The translations under genes were made by a program, and so were the position numbers. From Rhodoferax sp. UBA4409 (lineage in GTDB: Bacteria; Pseudomonadota; Gammaproteobacteria; Burkholderiales; Burkholderiaceae_C), in assembly GCA_002390825.1 (NCBI GenBank), contig DGQR01000050.1, forward strand, positions 1 to 6,583: 6,583 nucleotides of DNA. Direction: 5' to 3'. The notes beneath the pieces are model-generated. The model was given only the letters and a program-made list of their open reading frames with translations, ran no database searches and was not told the origin of the DNA. Positions 6,189 through 6,583 of the stretch are shown here, piece after piece (the first letter of the stretch is position 1; each line of letters begins with the position of its first letter).

Positions 6189-6235
6189 AAAAAAAACAGC
6201 GCGAAGGTGACGCAGTGGAATAAAGCTGGCATAAT
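6189..6235 (+). promoter_or_regulatory. Promoter of the tRNA Tyr-Gly-Thr cluster
   Basis: A -35 box GTGACG (6207-6212, four of six to TTGACA) and a -10 box CATAAT (6230-6235, five of six to TATAAT) are separated by exactly 17 bases. An eight-A tract at 6189-6196 lies where an UP element would sit. CCGGGG directly follows the -10 box, a GC-rich discriminator of the kind found in stringently controlled stable-RNA promoters. Transcription would start near 6241-6243, about 8-10 bases before the mature tRNA-Tyr. The rest of the 109-base gap after ung shows no gene and no convincing terminator. Confidence 0.75.
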
Positions 6236-6250
6236 CCGGGGTTCACCGAA

Positions 6251-6336
6251 GGAGAGGTGGCCGAGTGGTTAATGGCAGCAGACTGTAAATCTGCCCTCTT
6301 ACGAGTACGCTGGTTCGAATCCAGCCCTCTCCACCA
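6251..6336 (+). tRNA. tRNA-Tyr (anticodon GTA)
   Basis: The acceptor stem GGAGAGG (6251-6257) pairs with CCTCTCC (6326-6332), followed by A73 and an encoded CCA (6334-6336). The anticodon stem GCAGA/TCTGC (6278-6282 with 6290-6294) encloses the loop CTGTAAA with anticodon GTA at 6285-6287. The T arm is GCTGG-TTCGAAT-CCAGC (6309-6325). A long variable arm lies between 6295 and 6308, as expected of a class II tRNA and of bacterial tRNA-Tyr. It reads UAU and UAC codons. Confidence 0.97.
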
Positions 6337-6370
6337 GTGACTTGAAAGACTGTTAGATTGGCGGGCCTGT

Positions 6371-6444
6371 GCGGGGTTCGTATAGTGGTAATACCTTAGC
6401 CTTCCAAGCTAAAGCGAGGAGTTCGATTCTCCTACCCCGCTCCA
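6371..6444 (+). tRNA. tRNA-Gly (anticodon TCC)
   Basis: The acceptor stem GCGGGGT (6371-6377) pairs with ACCCCGC (6434-6440), followed by discriminator T73, typical of bacterial tRNA-Gly, and an encoded CCA (6442-6444). The D stem GTAT/ATAC encloses AGTGGTA. The anticodon stem TTAGC/GCTAA (6396-6400 with 6408-6412) encloses CTTCCAA with anticodon TCC at 6403-6405. The T arm is AGGAG-TTCGATT-CTCCT (6417-6433). It reads GGA and GGG codons. It lies 34 bases after tRNA-Tyr and is presumably cut from the same precursor. Confidence 0.97.
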
Positions 6445-6481
6445 AAGTCGCAAGTTGCTGTGTTTGTGGTGTTGAGATATC

Positions 6482-6503
6482 AAGGTTTGCGCAAGCAAAT
6501 CTT
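6482..6503 (+). other. RNA hairpin with GCAA tetraloop in the tRNA-Gly/tRNA-Thr spacer
   Basis: AAGGTTTGC (6482-6490) can pair with GCAAATCTT (6495-6503) over nine base pairs including one G-U, closed by the GNRA-type loop GCAA (6491-6494). It ends one base before the mature 5' end of tRNA-Thr. No T-run follows, so it is not a terminator. A role in precursor folding or nuclease processing is inferred. Confidence 0.55.
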
Positions 6504-6504
6504 T

Positions 6505-6579
<75 letters not shown>

Positions 6580-6583
6580 ATTT

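Overview
The window is a chromosomal segment of a betaproteobacterium, most likely Burkholderiales, family Comamonadaceae (Rhodoferax/Polaromonas/Acidovorax-like). I infer this from the GC-rich coding sequence, the protein sequences, the trpE-(chorismate mutase)-trpG order, and two copies of a short interspersed repeat (GCTAT..AATAG..AGC..GAGGC..AAAAT) that I recall as common in that family. The genus assignment is an inference.

Positions 2-5401 form a compact plus-strand tryptophan gene cluster. It holds the 3' part of trpE, an AroQ/PchB-like chorismate mutase, trpG, a low-specificity threonine aldolase (ltaE), a LysE/RhtB amino-acid exporter, trpD and trpC. The first three genes are joined by ATGA stop/start overlaps. 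The only sizeable gap (1716-1782) is occupied by a repeat copy with a perfect hairpin, and that repeat also supplies the ribosome binding site of ltaE. TrpE/TrpG make anthranilate from chorismate, TrpD adds phosphoribosyl, and TrpC closes the indole ring of indole-3-glycerol phosphate. trpF, trpB and trpA are not in the window. The chorismate mutase draws the same substrate towards prephenate (Phe/Tyr). The aldolase and exporter are not tryptophan enzymes and interrupt the block between trpG and trpD.

ung (uracil-DNA glycosylase, 5407-6141) starts 5 bases after the trpC stop and probably ends the transcription unit. The 109-base gap after it carries a well-formed promoter with an A-tract and a GC-rich discriminator. 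This promoter drives a tRNA cluster, Tyr(GTA)-Gly(TCC)-Thr(GGT), all with encoded CCA. The same order precedes tuf in many proteobacteria, so an elongation factor Tu gene probably lies just beyond the right edge (inference).

Most of the window is ordinary core metabolism and I see no new defence or mobile system. The points most worth a second look are the in-frame repeat copy that encodes a cytoplasmic loop of the exporter, the repeat-derived ribosome binding site of ltaE, the chorismate mutase inside the trp operon, and a tRNA-Thr with C instead of the nearly invariant U (pseudouridine) at position 55.
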